Shown one piece after another: positions 16,301-25,154 of a DNA stretch of 38,839 bases (position 1 is its first letter; every line of letters begins with the position of its first letter). Origin of the DNA: an uncultured Pseudomonadota bacterium (GTDB lineage: Bacteria > Pseudomonadota > Gammaproteobacteria > Burkholderiales > Methylophilaceae). The DNA lies in assembly GCA_903838125.1 (NCBI GenBank), contig CAILXF010000023.1:1-38839 (forward strand), read 5' to 3'. The position numbers and the translations under genes were made by a program. The notes under the pieces are model-generated. The model made no database searches. It worked only from the letters and a program-made list of their open reading frames with translations, and was not told the DNA's origin.

Positions 16301-18880
16301 ATGCTAAAAGCCTATGCTGCGCACGTTCAAGAACGTGCAACCCAAAATCTACCACCTTTACCTTTAAGTGCCGAGCAAGTGGCAGAAGTCGTAAGTCTGC
16401 TAAAAAATCCACCCGTGGGTGAAGGTGAAAATCTACTCAATTTAATTAGCAATCGAACTCCAGCAGGCGTAGACCAAGCCGCTTACGTAAAGGCTGCATT
16501 TTTATCTGACTTAGCGATTGGTAAAGCACAGTCACCATTAATTAACGCAGATCTTGCTGTGGAATTGCTCGGTACGATGCTAGGTGGATACAACGTGCAG
16601 GCGTTGGTGGCTTTGCTTGACACTACGATGGCAGTCGCGGCGGTAAAAGCGTTGTCTAATACGATCTTAATGTTTGATGCATTTCATGATGTAGATGAAA
16701 AAATGAAAGCGGGCAATGTGCATGCTAAAGCACTGATCGAATCTTGGGCTAATGCCGAGTGGTTTAGTAATGCGCCAGCACTAGAGCAAGAAATTAAAGT
16801 GGTGGTGTTTAAAGTCGATGGTGAAACCAATACCGATGATTTAAGCCCAGCTCAAGAGGCTTGGAGCCGTCCAGATATTCCATTGCACGCCAAAGCGATG
16901 TTGGTCAGTAAAATGCCTGATGGTTTAAAGTTAATTGAAACCCTCAAGCAAAAAGGCTTGCCTTTGGCTTACGTTGGTGATGTCGTTGGTACAGGATCTT
17001 CACGTAAATCTGCTATTAACTCCCTGCAGTGGTTTATGGGAGATGATATTCCTAACATCCCAAATAAGCGTACTGGCGGCGTGATTCTAGGCAGCAAAAT
17101 TGCGCCTATTTTCTTTAATACGGCTGAAGATTCTGGAGCTTTACCGATTCAGTGCGACGTCTCTAAGATGCAAACTGGAGATGTCATCACGATAAAGCCC
17201 TACGCAGGACAAGTATTGAATGCTTTAGGAGATGTGATTTCAAGTTTTGATCTAGCACCTTTGACGATGCCTGATGAAGTGCGAGCTGGCGGCCGTATTT
17301 CCTTGATCATTGGTCGTGGATTAACCGCTAATGCACGTGAAGCATTAGGGTTGGCACCATCTACTATATTTATCAAGTCAATGACACCTAAAGACACCGG
17401 GAAAGGCTATACCTTAGCGCAAAAAATGGTGGGTCGTGCTTGTGGTTTGCCTGAAGGTACTGGTGTTCGTCCCGGTAGTTACTGTGAACCAAAAGCGACC
17501 ACGGTAGGTTCGCAAGATACTACTGGTGGCATGACACGTGATGAGCTGAAAGAACTCGCTTGTTTAGGCTTTAGTGCAGATTTAGTGATGCAAAGTTTCT
17601 GCCATACTGCTGCTTACCCAAAACCGGTTGATATTAAGTTGCAACATAGCTTGCCAGAATTTATGTCGAGTCGTGGTGGTGTTTCTTTACGTCCTGGTGA
17701 TGGTGTGATTCACTCTTGGTTAAACCGCCTAATTCTGCCAGATACAGTCGGCACAGGAGGTGACTCACATACACGTTTCCCTATCGGCATTTCTTTTCCT
17801 GCTGGTTCTGGATTAGTTGCATTTGCTGCTGCGATGGGGGCAATGCCACTTGATATGCCAGAATCAGTTCTGGTTCGATTCACAGGCACAATGCAGCCTG
17901 GTATTACACTAAGGGATTTGGTAAATGCTATTCCTTATGCCGCTATTCAAAAAGGCGAGCTTACAGTAGGTAAGCAAGGCAAAAAAAATGTATTTAATGG
18001 CCGTATTTTAGAAATTGAAGGTTTGCCAGATTTAAAAGTGGAGCAGGCGTTTGAATTTGCTGATGCTTCAGCTGAGAGATCAGCCAATGGCTGTACAGTA
18101 AAGTTAAATAAAGAGCCAGTAATTGAGTTCTTAACTTCAAATATCGTATTGATGCAAAATATGATTGATAACGGTTATGAAGATGCACGCTCACTGCAAC
18201 GCCGTATTGCGAGTATGCAGGCATGGTTAGCTAAACCTGAATTGCTGTCACCAGATGCAGATGCAGAATATGCTTACATCATTGAAATTGACCTAAATGA
18301 AATTAAAGAGCCACTGTTAGCTTGCCCTAATGATCCAGATGACATTAAATTGTTGTCAGCTGTGTCAGGCGATAAAGTGGATGAAGTATTTATTGGCAGT
18401 TGTATGACCAATATTGGCCATTATCGCGCAGCTGCCAAAGTGCTTGAAGGCTCTACCAATATCCCAACCCGTTTATGGATAGCGCCACCTACACGTATGG
18501 ATGAAGATCAATTGCGTAATGAGGGTGTGTATTCTGTATTTGGTGTGGCTGGAGCGCGCACAGAGATCCCAGGTTGTTCACTGTGCATGGGCAATCAGGC
18601 GCGTGTTGCGGATAAAGCCACTGTGTTCTCTACCAGTACCCGAAATTTTGATAACCGCATGGGTCGAGATGCGCGCGTATACTTAGGTTCTGCCGAATTG
18701 GCTGCTGTGTGTGCCAAGCTAGGCCGCATCCCAAGTTATGCTGAATATATGGAAACGGTAGGAAATAAATTGCAGAATGTGGCTGAAATCTATAAATATC
18801 TTAGTTTTGATCAAATGCCAGATTATTCTGCCAGCATGGCCAAAGCCAAGAAAATTATTGCCATTGCAGAAGTTAGCTAA
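16301..18880 (+). CDS. acnB: Bifunctional aconitate hydratase B / 2-methylisocitrate dehydratase
   Basis: Fe-S hydratase of 859 residues with the AcnB layout: N-terminal HEAT-like domain (to about 160), the swivelling domain with [19 protein letters not shown] (about residue 225-245), then the catalytic domains. Cluster cysteines are seen in SFCHTAAYP (about 431), [18 protein letters not shown] and [12 protein letters not shown]. In the methylcitrate cycle AcnB rehydrates 2-methyl-cis-aconitate, the product of PrpD, to 2-methylisocitrate, the substrate of PrpB. It also serves as the TCA aconitase. Its presence here fills the one step missing from prpBCD. Confidence 0.96.
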   Translation: MLKAYAAHVQERATQNLPPLPLSAEQVAEVVSLLKNPPVGEGENLLNLISNRTPAGVDQAAYVKAAFLSDLAIGKAQSPLINADLAVELLGTMLGGYNVQALVALLDTTMAVAAVKALSNTILMFDAFHDVDEKMKAGNVHAKALIESWANAEWFSNAPALEQEIKVVVFKVDGETNTDDLSPAQEAWSRPDIPLHAKAMLVSKMPDGLKLIETLKQKGLPLAYVGDVVGTGSSRKSAINSLQWFMGDDIPNIPNKRTGGVILGSKIAPIFFNTAEDSGALPIQCDVSKMQTGDVITIKPYAGQVLNALGDVISSFDLAPLTMPDEVRAGGRISLIIGRGLTANAREALGLAPSTIFIKSMTPKDTGKGYTLAQKMVGRACGLPEGTGVRPGSYCEPKATTVGSQDTTGGMTRDELKELACLGFSADLVMQSFCHTAAYPKPVDIKLQHSLPEFMSSRGGVSLRPGDGVIHSWLNRLILPDTVGTGGDSHTRFPIGISFPAGSGLVAFAAAMGAMPLDMPESVLVRFTGTMQPGITLRDLVNAIPYAAIQKGELTVGKQGKKNVFNGRILEIEGLPDLKVEQAFEFADASAERSANGCTVKLNKEPVIEFLTSNIVLMQNMIDNGYEDARSLQRRIASMQAWLAKPELLSPDADAEYAYIIEIDLNEIKEPLLACPNDPDDIKLLSAVSGDKVDEVFIGSCMTNIGHYRAAAKVLEGSTNIPTRLWIAPPTRMDEDQLRNEGVYSVFGVAGARTEIPGCSLCMGNQARVADKATVFSTSTRNFDNRMGRDARVYLGSAELAAVCAKLGRIPSYAEYMETVGNKLQNVAEIYKYLSFDQMPDYSASMAKAKKIIAIAEVS

Positions 18881-18919
18881 CGCACCATTCATTGGTGGCC
18901 AATAATCTAAGGTATTTTA

Positions 18920-19348
18920 ATGGTTGATCCTGACAATCCAAATAAAAAAACGGATATTTTTGACCAAGATGCGCTAATAGAAACGCCTAAGCGCGGAGCT
19001 TGGAAAATTATGTTGCCGTTAAGCTTGGTGTTGCTTGCGGTAATTTTTGCTGCTTGGCATTTGGGTTGGCATGCCAAAGCCGTGACTGCAGGGGTGCTTT
19101 TATTTGCAGCATTCTCGCATCTTTTTGCATGGATATTGGGCATCATTACTTTGCTCCCGTTTATCGGCCCATTACTGGTAAAAGTGCTTAGCCTATCAAT
19201 TATTTGGCTGTTAAATGCAATTGGCTACCTTGTGGCCTATGTTGCGATCAAGCGTGGTTACTCTAAAGATGTATTGACCTATCGTGCAATTACCATCGCT
19301 TTAATAACTGGCATTGTCATTGGTTTTTTGATGGGTAGCTTGCTTTAA
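18920..19348 (+). CDS. Hypothetical integral membrane protein, 142 aa
   Basis: I do not recognise the family. The first 27 residues are polar and rich in Asp and Lys (probably cytoplasmic), followed by about four hydrophobic helices (around 29-47, 52-72, 75-105 and 122-142). It is 39 bp after acnB and 9 bp before the DUF2914 protein, so it is more likely paired with the latter. No catalytic motif or cysteine is visible. Confidence 0.65.
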   Translation: MVDPDNPNKKTDIFDQDALIETPKRGAWKIMLPLSLVLLAVIFAAWHLGWHAKAVTAGVLLFAAFSHLFAWILGIITLLPFIGPLLVKVLSLSIIWLLNAIGYLVAYVAIKRGYSKDVLTYRAITIALITGIVIGFLMGSLL

Positions 19349-19357
19349 TTATTAGGC

Positions 19358-20473
19358 ATGGTGATTGCTAAATTTAAGCAAAGTCGGCTTTATAGACATA
19401 TATTAAAGTTAGGTGATTTCTTCCCTGCCATTTTCTTTTTTGGCGGTTTTCTATGGGATGCGCTAACCATAGGCCAAAATGTTGCGGCGCTTGATTTGTA
19501 TATCTTTGGTGTTTATCTTAGCGTTGCCGCGTTCATTCTGTATGTCATCGGTAGACCTAGCTATGTCGATGCGGACGCAAGCCATTTATCTTCAAGATTA
19601 GGTAAGTTTCGGACGCGAATAAGACAGTCACGTATACACTGGCCACACTTTCCTTATTTTTTGCTGCAGTTTATTTACGGAAATTTACTAAGCTCACTTT
19701 TTATTTTGTATTTTAAAAGTGCCAGTCATTGGTTGGCGTGGTTAATGTGCTTGCTATTAGGCGGGCTACTAGTTGGCAATGAGTATCTAGAAAGTGAATA
19801 CAAGCGATTTACCCTCAGTTGGGCTTTGTTTGGCTTTTGTGCCATGCTGTTATTTAATTTTGCCTTACCTTTTTTAATCGGTAGCATTCATCCAATCTGG
19901 TTTTACTTAAGCACACTCATGGGTGTAGTCGCCACGCATAGCCTATATAAACATACACCTAATCACTTTGGTAGTATTAAACCTGTATGGATAATTGCAG
20001 TATTGTTGATGTTGGCTTATACCGCCGATATGATCCCGCCAGTCCCTTTGGTTAAGCGAGATATTGCCGTGGCCTATGCGCTCACTAAAGTTAACGGAGA
20101 TTTCCAGTTAACGCAGCAACCATCAGCTTGGTTCGTATTTTGGCGCAAAACTAGTAATGATTTAGAAGTATTGCCAGGTCAGCGCGTTTATTGCGTATCC
20201 TCTGTATTTGCCCCCCCTGGGCTAAATACCAAGCTATACCATCGCTGGCAGTTGTATAACAAAAAACTAGGATGGCAGACCCAGTCTCTCATTGGCTTTT
20301 CTTTAGCTGGTGGTCGTTATAACGGATTTCGCGGCTATACCTATAAGCAGAATCTTGCAGAGGGTGAATGGCGGGTTGCTGTAGAAACTGAAAACCAAAA
20401 GACTGTGGCAATTTACACCTTCACAATCAAGAGCGTAACTGCAACGATCCCTACAATCACGCAAACCTTTTAA
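19358..20473 (+). CDS. DUF2914-containing membrane protein
   Basis: A 371-residue protein with about seven N-terminal transmembrane segments (residues 20-230) and an extracytoplasmic C-terminal DUF2914 domain (about 235-365). Domain features include KRDIAVAYALTKVNGDF, QRVYCVSSVFAPPG, KLYHRWQLYNKKLGW, GFRGYTYKQNLAEGEWRVAV and a final ETENQKTVAIYTF. The function of DUF2914 is unknown; it looks like a beta-sandwich ligand or envelope domain. It begins 9 bp after the 142-residue membrane protein, suggesting a two-gene unit, and ends 50 bp from the convergent DUF779 gene. Confidence 0.75.
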   Translation: MVIAKFKQSRLYRHILKLGDFFPAIFFFGGFLWDALTIGQNVAALDLYIFGVYLSVAAFILYVIGRPSYVDADASHLSSRLGKFRTRIRQSRIHWPHFPYFLLQFIYGNLLSSLFILYFKSASHWLAWLMCLLLGGLLVGNEYLESEYKRFTLSWALFGFCAMLLFNFALPFLIGSIHPIWFYLSTLMGVVATHSLYKHTPNHFGSIKPVWIIAVLLMLAYTADMIPPVPLVKRDIAVAYALTKVNGDFQLTQQPSAWFVFWRKTSNDLEVLPGQRVYCVSSVFAPPGLNTKLYHRWQLYNKKLGWQTQSLIGFSLAGGRYNGFRGYTYKQNLAEGEWRVAVETENQKTVAIYTFTIKSVTATIPTITQTF

Positions 20474-20522
20474 TAGCTTTTGGCCGGGGTTGTCTTAATA
20501 ATTTTAGCTTTCTAGTCCCTAG

Positions 20523-20894
20523 TTATCCAAATTTATTTACTGCACCAAGTTGCTGTAACTCTTCATCGTTGTATAAGCGACCGCGAGTAATAAACGCCAT
20601 GCCTGTGCCGCAGTCTAATGAAAATGATCCGCTAGAGCCTGATACCGCGTCTAAGATGGTGTGGGTGTTTTCTGAGAATTGAAAATGGCTGTGGCCCATG
20701 TAAAAAATAGCGCCATCTAGTTCGCCCAGGATCACATCGGAAGGGCTAGGTTTGAATTCATTTGCTGGCATACATAATGGGCCGCTGCCTTCGCAACAGC
20801 CCCCAGATTGTAGAAATACAATGGGGCCAAATTGTGCTGTGAGCTTGTGTATTAATTCTAATGCGGCAGGGGTTGCAGAAAGACGTTCAGTCAT
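20523..20894 (-). CDS. DUF779 protein (aldehyde dehydrogenase partner)
   Basis: A 123-residue DUF779 member. The conserved cysteine-rich segment VFLQSGGCCEGSGPLCM (Cys33, Cys34 and Cys41 region) and the ending DCGTGMAFITRGRL are typical. DUF779 genes are commonly found just after AldB/ExaC-type acetaldehyde dehydrogenase genes, as here. Its biochemical role is not established; the clustered cysteines suggest metal binding or redox sensing. A hairpin separates it from the dehydrogenase gene. Confidence 0.85.
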   Translation of the reverse strand: MTERLSATPAALELIHKLTAQFGPIVFLQSGGCCEGSGPLCMPANEFKPSPSDVILGELDGAIFYMGHSHFQFSENTHTILDAVSGSSGSFSLDCGTGMAFITRGRLYNDEELQQLGAVNKFG

Positions 20895-20930
20895 AAAAAG
20901 TCTCCTATTACATATAAAAAACTAGCATAT

Positions 20931-20961
20931 AAGCAAAAGGCGGCATAGCCGCCTTTTGCTT
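20931..20961 (-). terminator. Strong hairpin between aldehyde dehydrogenase and DUF779
   Basis: AAGCAAAAGGCGGC is followed by the 3-base loop ATA and its exact reverse complement (14-bp perfect stem). It lies 25 bp past the aldehyde dehydrogenase stop. On the minus strand the 3' arm contains TTTT followed by GCTTATATG, so it is a plausible intrinsic terminator or attenuator, or an mRNA-stabilising hairpin that lowers DUF779 expression. Confidence 0.7.
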
Positions 20962-20985
20962 TACTTATTGCTTAAAACAAGTCGC

Positions 20986-22506
20986 TTAGAAGAAGCCTAG
21001 TTTTTTAGGACTATAGCTTACTAATAAGTTTTTGGTTTGTTGGTAGTGATCTAACATCATTTTATGTGTTTCACGGCCAATACCAGACTCTTTATAACCA
21101 CCAAATGCAGCATGTGCAGGGTATGCATGGTAGCAGTTAGTCCATACGCGACCAGCTTTAATGCCACGACCCATACGGTAAGCTCGGCTACCATCACGTG
21201 ACCAAACGCCAGAACCTAGACCAAATACTGTGTCATTAGCAATCGCTAGTGCGTCTGCTTCATCTTTAAAGGTTGTAACAGCTAATACTGGGCCAAAAAT
21301 TTCTTCTTGGAACACGCGCATTTTGTTGTTGCCTTTTAGTAAGGTAGGTTGCACATAATAACCTTCAGCAAATGCTCCGCTTAATACATTACGTTGACCG
21401 CCAATTAAAAGTTCTGCACCTTCTTGTTTACCAATATCCATGTAAGACATGATTTTGTTTAATTGGTCTTGTGATGCTTGTGCACCGATCATGGTGTTAG
21501 GATCTAAAGGGTTACCTTGCACAATAGCAGCCACACGTGGCAACACTCTTTCCATGAATTTGTCATAAACAGACTCTTGGATTAACGCACGTGATGGGCT
21601 AGTACAAACTTCGCCTTGGTTGAATGCAAATAGCACCAAGCCTTCAACCGCTTTATCAAAGAAGTCATCGTCAGCATCCGCAATATCTTCAAAGAAGATG
21701 TTAGGTGACTTGCCGCCTAATTCTAAAGTAGCTGGAATTAAGTTAGATGCAGCAGCTTGAGCAATGACACGACCCGTTGCGGTTGAACCGGTAAATGCAA
21801 TTTTGCCAATACGACGACTGTTAGCAAGTGGTGCGCCGACTTCACGACCGTAACCATTCACAATATTGATTACGCCTGGTGGCAAGATATCAGCAATCAA
21901 TTCCATTAAAATCAATATGCTGATTGGTGTAAATTCTGCTGGTTTCATGACAACACAGTTACCAGCAACCACTGCAGGTGCTAGTTTCCAAGCGGCCATA
22001 AGGATTGGGAAGTTCCATGGAATAATTTGACCAATGACACCGATAGGCTCATGGAAGTGATAAGCCACCATAGTCTCATCGATTTCACTTAAAGAACCTT
22101 CTTGCGCACGCATACAGCCTGCGAAATAGCGGAAGTGATCAATCGCCAACGGAATATCAGCATTCATTGTTTCACGAATTGGTTTGCCGTTATCTATGGT
22201 TTCAGCCGTCGCTAGTAATTCAAGATTAGCTTCTAAGCGATCTGCAATTTTAAGTAACAAATTAGCGCGCTCGCCTGGTGCCGTACGACCCCATTTGTCA
22301 GCTGCAGCATGTGCTGCATCTAATGCCAATTCAACATCTTCTTCGCTTGAACGCGCTGCTTTAGTATAAGGTTTGCCAGTAATTGGTGTAATTACATCAA
22401 AATACTCGCCTTTAACAGGTGCAACCCATTTGCCGCCAATAAAATTATCATACTTGGCTTTATAAGGTATTTTTACGCCAAGGCCTTTTAGTAGATCTAA
22501 ACTCAT
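20986..22506 (-). CDS. NAD+-dependent aldehyde dehydrogenase (AldB/ExaC type)
   Basis: Oxidises acetaldehyde or similar short aldehydes to the acid. The 506-residue length fits AldB/ExaC. Visible motifs are the oxyanion Asn in [17 protein letters not shown], the NAD loop [11 protein letters not shown], the general-base Glu in [15 protein letters not shown], the nucleophile Cys in [12 protein letters not shown] and the [10 protein letters not shown] motif. The C-terminal [20 protein letters not shown] is a marker of this subgroup. With DUF779 downstream, ethanol or other short alcohol/aldehyde handling is likely. In a methylotroph it might also deal with formaldehyde, but this is a guess. Confidence 0.93.
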   Translation of the reverse strand: MSLDLLKGLGVKIPYKAKYDNFIGGKWVAPVKGEYFDVITPITGKPYTKAARSSEEDVELALDAAHAAADKWGRTAPGERANLLLKIADRLEANLELLATAETIDNGKPIRETMNADIPLAIDHFRYFAGCMRAQEGSLSEIDETMVAYHFHEPIGVIGQIIPWNFPILMAAWKLAPAVVAGNCVVMKPAEFTPISILILMELIADILPPGVINIVNGYGREVGAPLANSRRIGKIAFTGSTATGRVIAQAAASNLIPATLELGGKSPNIFFEDIADADDDFFDKAVEGLVLFAFNQGEVCTSPSRALIQESVYDKFMERVLPRVAAIVQGNPLDPNTMIGAQASQDQLNKIMSYMDIGKQEGAELLIGGQRNVLSGAFAEGYYVQPTLLKGNNKMRVFQEEIFGPVLAVTTFKDEADALAIANDTVFGLGSGVWSRDGSRAYRMGRGIKAGRVWTNCYHAYPAHAAFGGYKESGIGRETHKMMLDHYQQTKNLLVSYSPKKLGFF

Positions 22507-22951
22507 GCTGACTCCTCTAGTTTTTCTATTGTAAATATAGTTTATCTGCTCGTTAAACCTGATTGATTCGTGAGCATTATCATGTTGCTAAAAAGCTCGT
22601 TTGGTTTCCTATACCCTATATGCAGCAAGGGATTTGTAAGTAAATTGTAAACGCTAGCCCGTACCAAACAATAACCCTTAGCACGGCGCAAATCAAGCAA
22701 TAATTTTCACTTTTTCATAAGTCTTGTATATGAGTTGTGCTTATATTTTTGTCTGCTAGTTAAAAGCATTGTTGAATTTAAATTGGTATTAGCCACTATA
22801 GGACTATGTTGTATTTATTGTAATTAGTTGCAGAAATTTAGTTATGATTTATGGGGTGGTAACGTTAAAATGCCTAGTTGGAAATGAATAGCAAACGCCA
22901 GTTGCGCTTGTCATGAATCGCTTGGTTTTACAACATTCAAGGAGCAATAAG
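22507..22951. other. 445-bp gap between aldehyde dehydrogenase and CDGSH gene
   Basis: No coding sequence is supported. It must hold the divergent promoters of the two genes. I looked for a sigma-54 site (GG-N10-GC), as found for some exaC genes, and saw none with correct spacing; no strong palindrome stands out. The stretch is AT-rich. Confidence 0.4.
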
Positions 22952-23140
22952 ATGAGTCAAAATAGCGTAGTAGTTGAATCTATCCCTAAGTGTGGCTGTG
23001 GCCGCAGTTTACATATGCCTTATTGTGATGGCAGTCATGGACGTTCTGATGCGCAATATGCAGAATGGAAGTTACAAACCGAGCAAGAAAAGCTTCAGGC
23101 GACTGCAGACAAAGAAAAGTCTTTAAATAAGTGTCTTTAA
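22952..23140 (+). CDS. CDGSH-type iron-sulfur protein
   Basis: A 62-residue protein with one CDGSH signature, CGCGRSLHMPYCDGSH. The two-Cys/one-Cys/one-His set should bind a [2Fe-2S] cluster. The open frame starts at 22913, but the ATG at 22952 has an AAGGAG ribosome-binding site 9 bases upstream and gives the normal short length. The C-terminal third is a charged helix (EQEKLQATADKEKSLN). Small CDGSH proteins of this size occur widely in betaproteobacteria; their function (redox or cluster transfer) is not settled. Monocistronic. Confidence 0.85.
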   Translation: MSQNSVVVESIPKCGCGRSLHMPYCDGSHGRSDAQYAEWKLQTEQEKLQATADKEKSLNKCL

Positions 23141-23187
23141 GGGTAAATTTAGTTTTTTGTAATAGTGATTAAAGTATCTTGCTAGAT

Positions 23188-23193
23188 TATAAT
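23188..23193 (+). promoter_or_regulatory. -10 box of the tRNA-Ser-like gene
   Basis: An exact TATAAT lies 14 bp before the first base of the tRNA-like sequence. The -35 position at 17-bp spacing reads GTGATT, a poor match. The position fits a short-leader tRNA promoter. Confidence 0.45.
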
Positions 23194-23207
23194 TCAGCAT
23201 GTTTTTT

Positions 23208-23289
23208 AGAGGGTTGTTGCTTTGGAAGCTAAGTACCTTGGAAAGGTATTCCAACCGCAAGGTTGACAGTTCGATTCTGTAGCCCTCTG
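23208..23289 (+). tRNA. tRNA-Ser(GGA)-like gene, divergent or degenerate
   Basis: The sequence folds as a type II tRNA. The 7-bp acceptor stem is AGAGGGT/GCCCTCT, and the anticodon arm is GTACC-TTGGAAA-GGTAT with anticodon GGA. The long variable arm is CAACC-GCAA-GGTTG, and the T arm has TTCGATT in the loop with four good pairs. Weak points are a short D arm (only TTG/TAA pairs, loop without the usual A14), a mismatch closing the T stem, about 82 bases instead of about 90, and GCCC rather than GCCA at the 3' end. It is either a divergent accessory tRNA or a decaying copy of tRNA-Ser(GGA). Confidence 0.6.
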
Positions 23290-23377
23290 CCCATTATTTA
23301 CTAACCAGTTTTTATCATACTTTTAGTATGTTAAATCTCACCTATTCCAAGATTTAAATTCCACATATTGATTAAGT

Positions 23378-24796
23378 CTAACACCCCGACTTATTACAAG
23401 CATCACGCACTTGTCCTAGCGTTGTAATAAACCCGTCAATATCAGGTAACTTTGGTTTGTAATACTGATTTACAGACGCCTTAATTGTAGACGCTGCGTG
23501 GTCAGGATAGTCTTTGGTAATGTTAACAAGCTCGGCAACCCTATCTCGACAATGTTTAGCGCTCATCCCCATATGAACGCCGAAGTCGCATATTTTCTCA
23601 AATAAATTGTCTGGAGTTTTGCCTGATTGTGCAAAAGGCAGGTCGCCCATGCCGCCAATACCGGAAAATGAGATGGCGGAAAGTATGTCATGATTAGCGC
23701 GCATGCCTCGGTAGGCTCGCATAGGCGCAGGGTCGAACACAGGAGATAGTCGTGCATTTCCGTTAGCGCCGAGGATAGCCCAGTTTTCAAGGTGCAGGTC
23801 TCCGTTACCGGTTAGAAATGACATGACTAATCGGGTGAATAGATCGGCACGATCCAGAGTGCTGTTTTCACTCACAAGTTTCAGCGCCTTCCAGACGTCC
23901 TCCATGCTGCCGTCCGTGGTATCGAAGAACTTTCCAGGACTGCCTGATTGCAGGATACTGTAAAGCGATTCTAGTGGAATTGGTAATCCATGGTGACGAT
24001 CGAATCGTTCCGTTGCCATGACAGAGACTTTCTCGCTTTTGAATTCAAACTCATGCCTCCAAATACGAGGAATATCAAGGCCTGCCAGTTTGTGATACTG
24101 GTAACAAAGGTGTTCAAGTGGAATCAAACCTGGGTAATGCGGCGTATCAATCTTAGCTAACACTAAGGTGCCATTGTCTGGGGAAGTGACCCCATCCCAA
24201 TCCCCATTTGCATTCAATGTAATGCCTGTGAGCAATTTTGGATTTAAACCAGTTACTCCCGGTGTGGGGCCAACAGCCTCGATAATTTCTTCAATTTCAT
24301 CGTCGTTACTTGCCGTTCCTTCAGCAATTCTTTTGAAGGCTGCCCAAAGGGCTGATGAGCCTTCTTTTGATAAATCTTTCCGTGAAGGAATTAAATAATA
24401 CCTTTCTGCATCTTGGTCAGATTTAAAGGCGTCAACATGCCCAATGCCATTTCTACCAGCGAACAAAAGCATCTCCCACTCTTGGTCGATGATAGGCATT
24501 CCGCGGATGTTGATACGTCGCTCTAATAGCTTACTAAGAATTACGTACTGCGGATTATTATTCCTTGGAGGCATGAGTACCCGTAATTGGGGTGGCAAAT
24601 TACTGGTAGGTGTGCGCGGGAAAACCATGGTCGGATGATTCAGTTTATCGTGAACCAGGCTAATCCCTGGAAGTCCAAGGTCTATAGCCTCTTTTGTTTT
24701 TGTAACGCGTAGCTCTGATGGCGTTAATGTCATCTCTGCCAGTTTAACTGGACTACCACTATACCGAGTCCAAAGTACACCGTACTTGTCCATCAA
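23378..24796 (-). CDS. hipA: HipA-type serine/threonine kinase toxin
   Basis: HipA-family toxins phosphorylate cellular targets (glutamyl-tRNA synthetase in E. coli) and promote dormancy. This 472-residue protein has the N-terminal lobe ending in a Ser/Pro-rich ATP-lid-like region (GVTGLNPKLLTGI), a TLVLAKIDTPHYPGL segment holding the ATP-binding Lys, VMATERFDRHHG, the catalytic loop FLTGNGDLHLENWAILG and the metal Asp in LSPVFDPAPM. It starts with ATGATG; the first ATG overlaps the HipB stop by 4 bp, the usual coupling. The catalytic Asp and Asn are intact, so the kinase may be active. It is longer than E. coli HipA (440). Confidence 0.88.
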   Translation of the reverse strand: MMDKYGVLWTRYSGSPVKLAEMTLTPSELRVTKTKEAIDLGLPGISLVHDKLNHPTMVFPRTPTSNLPPQLRVLMPPRNNNPQYVILSKLLERRINIRGMPIIDQEWEMLLFAGRNGIGHVDAFKSDQDAERYYLIPSRKDLSKEGSSALWAAFKRIAEGTASNDDEIEEIIEAVGPTPGVTGLNPKLLTGITLNANGDWDGVTSPDNGTLVLAKIDTPHYPGLIPLEHLCYQYHKLAGLDIPRIWRHEFEFKSEKVSVMATERFDRHHGLPIPLESLYSILQSGSPGKFFDTTDGSMEDVWKALKLVSENSTLDRADLFTRLVMSFLTGNGDLHLENWAILGANGNARLSPVFDPAPMRAYRGMRANHDILSAISFSGIGGMGDLPFAQSGKTPDNLFEKICDFGVHMGMSAKHCRDRVAELVNITKDYPDHAASTIKASVNQYYKPKLPDIDGFITTLGQVRDACNKSGC

Positions 24797-25029
24797 AACA
24801 GCTCCCCACGCGCAAGCTTCTCTGAAGCTTCGTTATCTGGAACAACAACAAGCTTTAGCCCTGCCGCCTCAAGCAGTTTATTGATGGTAGAAAATCGACA
24901 GTCTCCCGTAGACAATAATCGACTAATAGCAGGCTGATGCAATCCAGCATGATTGGTTAGTTGTTGCCTACTTAAATTTTTTTTTGCGGCATCAGAAAAA
25001 ATCTGATCGATAAGATAGTTGAGCTTCAT
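24793..25029 (-). CDS. hipB: HipB-type antitoxin / HTH repressor
   Basis: A 78-residue Xre-family helix-turn-helix protein (helices around LSRQQLTNHAGLHQPAISRL, recognition helix near residues 31-40), with a tail (VPDNEASEKLARGELF) that could contact HipA. It is the first gene of a two-gene toxin-antitoxin operon and overlaps hipA by 4 bp. It probably represses the operon by binding the palindrome at 25065-25086 immediately upstream. Confidence 0.85.
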   Translation of the reverse strand: MKLNYLIDQIFSDAAKKNLSRQQLTNHAGLHQPAISRLLSTGDCRFSTINKLLEAAGLKLVVVPDNEASEKLARGELF

Positions 25030-25064
25030 AACACTAACGTTAATTTTTAAGTTAATTAGTTTTA

Positions 25065-25086
25065 ATTATAACGTTTACGTTATAAT
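25065..25086. promoter_or_regulatory. hipBA operator palindrome
   Basis: ATTATAACGT, a TT spacer and ACGTTATAAT form a perfect inverted repeat with 10-bp arms, 36 bp before hipB. A second short symmetric site, TAACGTTA, lies at 25036-25043, sharing the AACGTT core. The arrangement suits cooperative repression by the HipB/HipA complex over the promoter. Confidence 0.65.
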
Positions 25087-25154
25087 ATGGCAAGTGTTTT
25101 TAACGAGTTTTCTTTTTGTCCTCGATTAATGCTTGAATTAAGCGTGACTTTTTT

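Noticed and set aside
22507-22951. Sigma-54 promoter for the aldehyde dehydrogenase
   Set aside because: The best minus-strand candidate (TTGGTACGGGCTAGCG) has 9 rather than 10 bases between GG and GC.
23316-23330. CATACT-TTT-AGTATG as terminator of the tRNA-like gene
   Set aside because: The stem is only 6 bp, AT-rich, and not followed by a T-run.
25087-25154. Terminator at the end of the lipid operon
   Set aside because: Only a 4-bp stem (GCTT/AAGC) could be found; T-rich tracts alone are not sufficient.
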